Shown: piece after piece, positions 60,060-64,000 of the stretch
Numbering within the stretch: the first letter of the stretch is position 1
How the letters are laid out: each line of letters begins with the position of its first letter
Origin: Sporothrix humicola
Lineage: Eukaryota; Ascomycota; Sordariomycetes; Ophiostomatales; Ophiostomataceae
DNA: 64,000 nucleotides
Direction of reading: 5' to 3'
NCBI GenBank assembly: GCA_021396245.1
Contig: WNYE01000027.1
Span: 124,001 to 188,000 of the forward strand
Program-made: the position numbers and the translations under genes
The notes under the pieces: generated by a model
Seen by the model: the letters and a program-made list of their open reading frames with translations, nothing else
Told to the model about the DNA's origin: nothing
Databases searched by the model: none

Positions 60060-62174
60060 TTACACCTTCTTTGCAAGGCCGCCCTTGGAGATGGCCGAAA
60101 ACTCCTCGGGATCCTTGTTGAACGGAACGCCCTCCCTCCACTCCTCACGGTCAGCATAAGTGTCGAGATACCAGGTCAGATCCCGGGTGCCGGTAAACTC
60201 GTAGTCGACAAAGCCGTTGCCCATGTAGCCCCAGCGGTTCTTGTTCCAGTACTGGATCTCGTAGTCCTCAAAGTTGGGGTGCTGGACCACCTCGAAAAAG
60301 GCAAGACGCGAGCCCGGCCACATGATAATGGGGCCATCCTTGCGGCCCTGCTTGAACCACGACGAGCACGGATCGCCCCAGCAGGTGCGAGGCATAAATG
60401 TCTGCACGTGGTCGACGAAATCAGTGACAGACTGGGCCTTGGGGCTAAGACGGCGGATGTGCTGGACACGCATCTTGCGCACAATCGCCAGAATGTGGTT
60501 CGTCAAAGCCGACAGGATGGGCAGGACAGAGCCGTGGGCAACGGGCGTGAAGGGGCCGGTATACGTAAAGTAGTTGGGAAACCCATCGACACTGATGCCC
60601 AGGTAGCTGGCTGGGAACTCGGCCCACTTCTCGGCGAGCGAGACGTTGGGATCCAGGCCGTAGAGAGGGAAACGCGGCCGGTACGACGTGTCAAAGCCAG
60701 TGGCACAGATAATGACGTCCAGCTCGCACTCGACACCCGTGGCCGAGTCGACAATGCCGCGCTCGGTGATCGTCTGGATGCTGCTGGTGAAGACCGTTGT
60801 CTTGTCGTCAGCAAGGGCCTCAAGATAGCCGTTGCCCGGGGTCGGACGGCGACAGGCGACGTTAAAGTCAGTGGGAAGGATGGCCTTGATGATGTCGGGC
60901 TTGCCGGCGAGCTTGGTCGTCATTTCCTTGTATGCATAGGCATTGGCCTCGTCTGAGTCTTGCGTGTTGCGGAGCACAAGACGGAACCGCTTGTTGAGCT
61001 CGTTCTCGATTGTCTTTTTGTACCGCTGGTACTGTTCACGATCGGCATCAAACGCGTCCTTTTGTTCTTTCGTGTCTGCTTGCGTTAGTATAATTTCTTG
61101 AAAAAAAAAAGGGCAGGGGGAATGCCAACATGCACTCAGCACTCACAGTCAAAGTTTCTGCCGTCTGGACCGGCAAATTGCTGGCCAAAAGCAGCTGTGA
61201 TCCATGTCGGATCTCTGACCCAGGTGTACAGCTTAGAAACCTCGGAGCAGATTGTGGCACAGACCTGGACACCCGAACTGCCAGACCCGATGACGGCCAC
61301 ACGCTTGCCCTTGAGATCGTAGTCTTCTTTGTAGGCCGCTGTGTGGAAGAGATCGCCTTTAAACGAATGGATACCAGGGATCTCAGGCCATTTCCAGGCA
61401 CTAAATGGTCAGAAACGGAACTCAAAAAAAATTCAAAATTCAAAATTCAAAGAACAGAGAATAGTCAAGTAAAACTTACTTCAGGAAACCACCGCCGTTG
61501 ATCAGAACATCGCACTCTTCGTCCCACGTTCTTTTCTCACCCGAGACTGTCTTTTGGCTCAGACTGACAACATAGACACTCCTTTTCTCGTTCCAGCGGG
61601 CACCCTCGACAGTCGTGTTGAGTGTAATGTACTTCATCATGCCTTCCTCGTCCACAATGTCCTTCATGTACTGCCAAATCTCCTGGCTCGTCGAGTAAAA
61701 GCTCGTCCACTCGGGGCGCGCCTTCCAGGGAAACGTGTAGCCCACACTCGGGACATCGCACGCACAGCCCGGATACCGGTTCTCCAGCCACGTGCCGCCA
61801 ATGTCCGCGTTCTTGTCGTAGCACACAATGTCCACGCCTAGCCCTTCGAGCTGTTTGGGCGCGTGGTGCAGAAAATCAATGGCTGATGCACCGGCACCAA
61901 TAACCATGATCCTGAAGTTGGGACGCAGCGGCGAGGGCTCGTTGATCATGCTGTGCGACACAACATAGCCAGACTTGCCGGGTGCATCCCATTCCGGAAG
62001 CTGCACCGGTCGTTCTTTCGACGCTGGATGAGGGCCACGACTGTTGCTGCCGATCTGAATGTCGCCGGGAAGACCAAACTTCTCAAAGGCCGGGTTGATG
62101 ACTGAGCTACTGGTGCCAATGGTGCCATTGACGCCATTGGGCGAGCCATTCGCGATGGGGGCAGTATTGGACAT
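60060..62174 (-). CDS. Baeyer-Villiger-type flavin monooxygenase (BVMO B)
   Basis: Second class B flavin monooxygenase, 654 aa, exons on the minus strand 61480-62174, 61147-61400 and 60060-61075. An N-terminal extension of about 85 residues precedes the FAD-binding VIGAGASAIDFL. Then come GGTWLENRYPGCACDVPS, the fingerprint FKGDLFHTAAY (near 245), VAVIGSGSSGVQV, CRRPTPGNGYLEAL and VIICATGFDTSYRP. As in BVMO A, Tyr replaces the canonical Trp of the fingerprint. It has 3 exons against 6 in BVMO A and only moderate identity, so the two are old paralogues rather than a recent duplication. It is divergent from the SDR gene at 62747. Together with BVMO A it could act on different ring intermediates of one pathway. 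Confidence 0.92.
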
Positions 62175-62746
62175 GTTTTTGGTGATCGTTTGAATAAAGT
62201 AACAATGCTTAATGCTGTCGACTTGGTGCATAAAGACGTTTGCAGTTGGTTGTCAAGAGCCTTGTCTTTATGTGAACTTATCAAATCAAATTATTGAGAC
62301 AAGGAAAATTCTTCAAAGAAATAAATCAAAACCTAGTTTCATCCTTTCGTAAACACATTATTTGAAATATGTAAATGTCATGAGGCTTGTGTTTGGGGCG
62401 TGTAAGTCCACCGTCAACTGTGTTAGTGGGCTGTTGGCTTTGATTGCCGAAAGAGGCTGGAAATGCCGCCCAGAATTGGACTAGCGCATTGCATTACCGA
62501 CGCATCATAAGTCAACATTGTCTTGGCGTGTTAGAGGGAGGGGGCAGGTATTTGTCTGTTGGTTCGATGTAGTTTGATTTTGAAAAAATAAAAAAAAATA
62601 TAAAAAAAAATCATAAAATAAAATAATCCATCCTTAGAATATTATGGTTTGAATATATTGCAAATCATTTCATCAACTGGTATATACCCAAGCGAATTAA
62701 CAGAGACAAGCAGAGTCCATCGACAGAACATCGAACAGCCGCCACA
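62175..62746. other. Divergent promoter region, BVMO B / SDR 3
   Basis: A 570-base shared upstream region with one TTGCCG (CGGCAA on the minus strand) at 62444-62449 and an A/T-rich run at 62580-62630. No coding sequence recognised. Confidence 0.6.
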
Positions 62747-63860
62747 ATGTCTTCGCCGCACTACGTCAACAAGTCTGTCGACTGCCTTGTTGATGTTGAT
62801 ATTTCGAAACTGGCCAACAGGACCGTCGTTATCACAGGAGGTGAGAATCCAGACGTAGACCAGGTGCTCACCGTGTTTTCTCATACTGAATACTTCTCCA
62901 GGCAGCAGTGGTCTAGGACTGGCATATGTTGATGCTCTCACAAAAGCAGGGTAAGGAAGATGCTTACCTTGAATAAAACACATAAAATGTGCATGCTCTG
63001 ACGTCCCAGTGCCTTTGTTATCAATGGCGATATACAGCCTCCCCAGTCGGTTGCTCACCCAGACCGCACTGTATTTGTCAAGTGTGACGTGACGTCCTGG
63101 GAAGAGCAGGCTGAGGTGTTCAGAGTCGCCAAAGAAAAGGCTCCCAACGGCCGCATCGATGTCGTCATTGCTAACGCCGGGATTTACGGTCCCGATGTCT
63201 TGGATGGCTTGGACGACAAAGAGCCCAAGAAGCCGGTCACAAAGCTGCTTGACGTCAACCTCGTCGGAGTTCTTTACACAGCCAAGCTCGCCGGATGGCA
63301 CTTTCACCACGACAAGACCGACGGTGCAAACACGGACAAATGCTTGATTTTGGTCAGCAGCATCATGGGCTACATTGACACCCAAGGCTCGTCTGTCTAC
63401 TCGGCTGCCAAGCATGGTGTTCGTGGCCTCATGACTTGTCTTCGTCGCAAGGGTCTTGTGCGAGTCAACTGTCTGGCGCCGTGGTTCATTGCCACGCCCA
63501 TTATGCCTCAAAGCTTTATCGAGTCGACCGGCGCCCAGTTCCGCGCAAAGGGTGTGGATTTTGCAGCGACTGACGATGCTGTCATGGCTGTCGCCCGCCT
63601 GGCCACAGATCCGTCGATCAATGGTAAGCAACACGAGGCATGGAAAGAAAGAAACAGAAGAAAAGGAAAAGAAAAAGAGACCCCTGGCTAACATTGTAGG
63701 CCGAACTCTGGGCATTGTGCCCCGTCAGTTGTCGCCATCGGGCTATATGGACCTCGAGAGCGACGACTTTGGGCAGGGAACACCACTGGACAAGCTTCAA
63801 ACTGTTGCGAGCTCGCTCATCTATGGCGAATTTGGTGCATCCAAAGCAAAGGGGGCTTAA
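62747..63860 (+). CDS. Short-chain dehydrogenase/reductase (SDR 3)
   Basis: SDR of 305 aa in four exons, 62747-62840, 62902-62950, 63010-63623 and 63700-63860. Splicing builds the cofactor motif TGGSSGLG and GAFVINGDIQ with an Asp after beta-2, suggesting NAD(H). Then come NAGI, the catalytic Ser in LVSSIMGY, and YSAAK (Tyr near 178, Lys near 182). The C-terminal part (GRTLGIVPRQ and onward) resembles the fungal 5'-hydroxyaverantin-dehydrogenase/15-hydroxyprostaglandin-dehydrogenase-like group, which oxidises secondary alcohols to ketones. That would supply the substrate of the neighbouring BVMO B, with which it shares a divergent promoter. Exon 2 is only 49 nt. Confidence 0.9.
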
Positions 63861-63938
63861 GGAATCCAATTGAAGTAAATTAGAAGCAAAGCGAATCTAG
63901 ACACAGTTTCGTCAATAGAAAGTGGAATATGACGGTGT

Positions 63939-64000
63939 TCACTCCCACAACTTGATGGCATCCTCCCAGGAAGTGATATGAGCTCCCTTTTCCTTCAACT
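63939..64000 (-). CDS. C-terminal end of a gene cut by the window edge
   Basis: On the minus strand a frame enters from the right edge and ends at a TGA at 63939-63941, reading LKEKGAHITSWEDAIKLWE. It is only 20 codons and the family cannot be named; the pattern of a helix ending in a Trp-rich tail is seen at the end of some polysaccharide-deacetylase-like proteins. It is convergent with SDR 3, 78 nt away, so the metabolic gene block may continue to the right. Confidence 0.4.
   Translation of the reverse strand, partial: LKEKGAHITSWEDAIKLWE

Noticed and set aside
60060..60956. A 300-codon plus-strand frame opposite BVMO B
   Set aside because: It is a mirror of codon bias in the BVMO exon; no domain, and the minus strand is clearly coding.
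45934..64000. A classical secondary-metabolite biosynthetic cluster
   Set aside because: No polyketide synthase, peptide synthetase, terpene synthase or prenyltransferase is present; the enzyme mix fits degradation better.

Overview
The window is nuclear DNA of a filamentous ascomycete, most likely a Sordariomycete. The genes carry short introns (about 50-130 nt) with GTRNGT donors and CTRAC-type branch points. Intergenic spaces are 0.3-2.4 kb and rich in pyrimidine tracts. The proteins include typical fungal forms such as a Neurospora MET-7-like cystathionine gamma-synthase, Nab3, Spt7, Sro7, a PEP4-type protease and a DUF1996 secreted protein. A narrower placement (for example Ophiostomatales) is possible but not shown by the sequence alone. 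No rRNA, tRNA, CRISPR array or intact transposon was seen.

Left part, about 2-45 kb, is mostly housekeeping: a VOC-domain protein with a long low-complexity tail (2.1-3.8 kb), cystathionine gamma-synthase (5.5-7.7), Nab3-like RNA-binding protein (8.7-11.8), mitochondrial LETM1-like protein (12.3-13.5), RidA/YjgF protein (14.2-14.7), ferric-reductase-like flavocytochrome (15.8-17.9), VanZ-like membrane protein (18.3-19.1), SAGA subunit Spt7 (20.6-24.4), vacuolar aspartyl protease (26.6-28.0), a large Gln-rich protein of unknown function (30.0-33.7), Sro7/Lgl exocytosis protein (34.7-37.8), a DUF1996 secreted protein (38.3-39.4), a secreted GH3 beta-glucosidase (41.7-44.5) and a small single-pass membrane protein (44.8-45.4).

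Right part, about 45.9 kb to the end, changes character. Ten consecutive genes encode a transporter or metabolic enzymes, tightly packed on both strands: MFS sugar-type transporter, 3-hydroxyisobutyrate-dehydrogenase-like enzyme, SMP-30/gluconolactonase-like lactonase, two SDR oxidoreductases, a cyclase-family (PF04199-type) hydrolase, a Baeyer-Villiger-type flavin monooxygenase, an HSL-type esterase, a second Baeyer-Villiger-type monooxygenase and a third SDR. A further gene is cut by the right edge. No polyketide, peptide or terpene synthase and no transcription factor lies among them, so a catabolic cluster fits better than a biosynthetic one. The logic would be alcohol to ketone (SDR), ketone to ester or lactone (BVMO), ring opening (lactonase, esterase, cyclase-family hydrolase), then oxidation of the hydroxy-acid (dehydrogenases). 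A sugar or aldonate sub-pathway (transporter, lactonase, dehydrogenases) may be interleaved. A CGGCAA hexamer recurs in this part's intergenic regions, five times in the cyclase/BVMO divergent promoter, and may be a pathway regulator site. All exon structures were read by hand from splice signals and reading frame.
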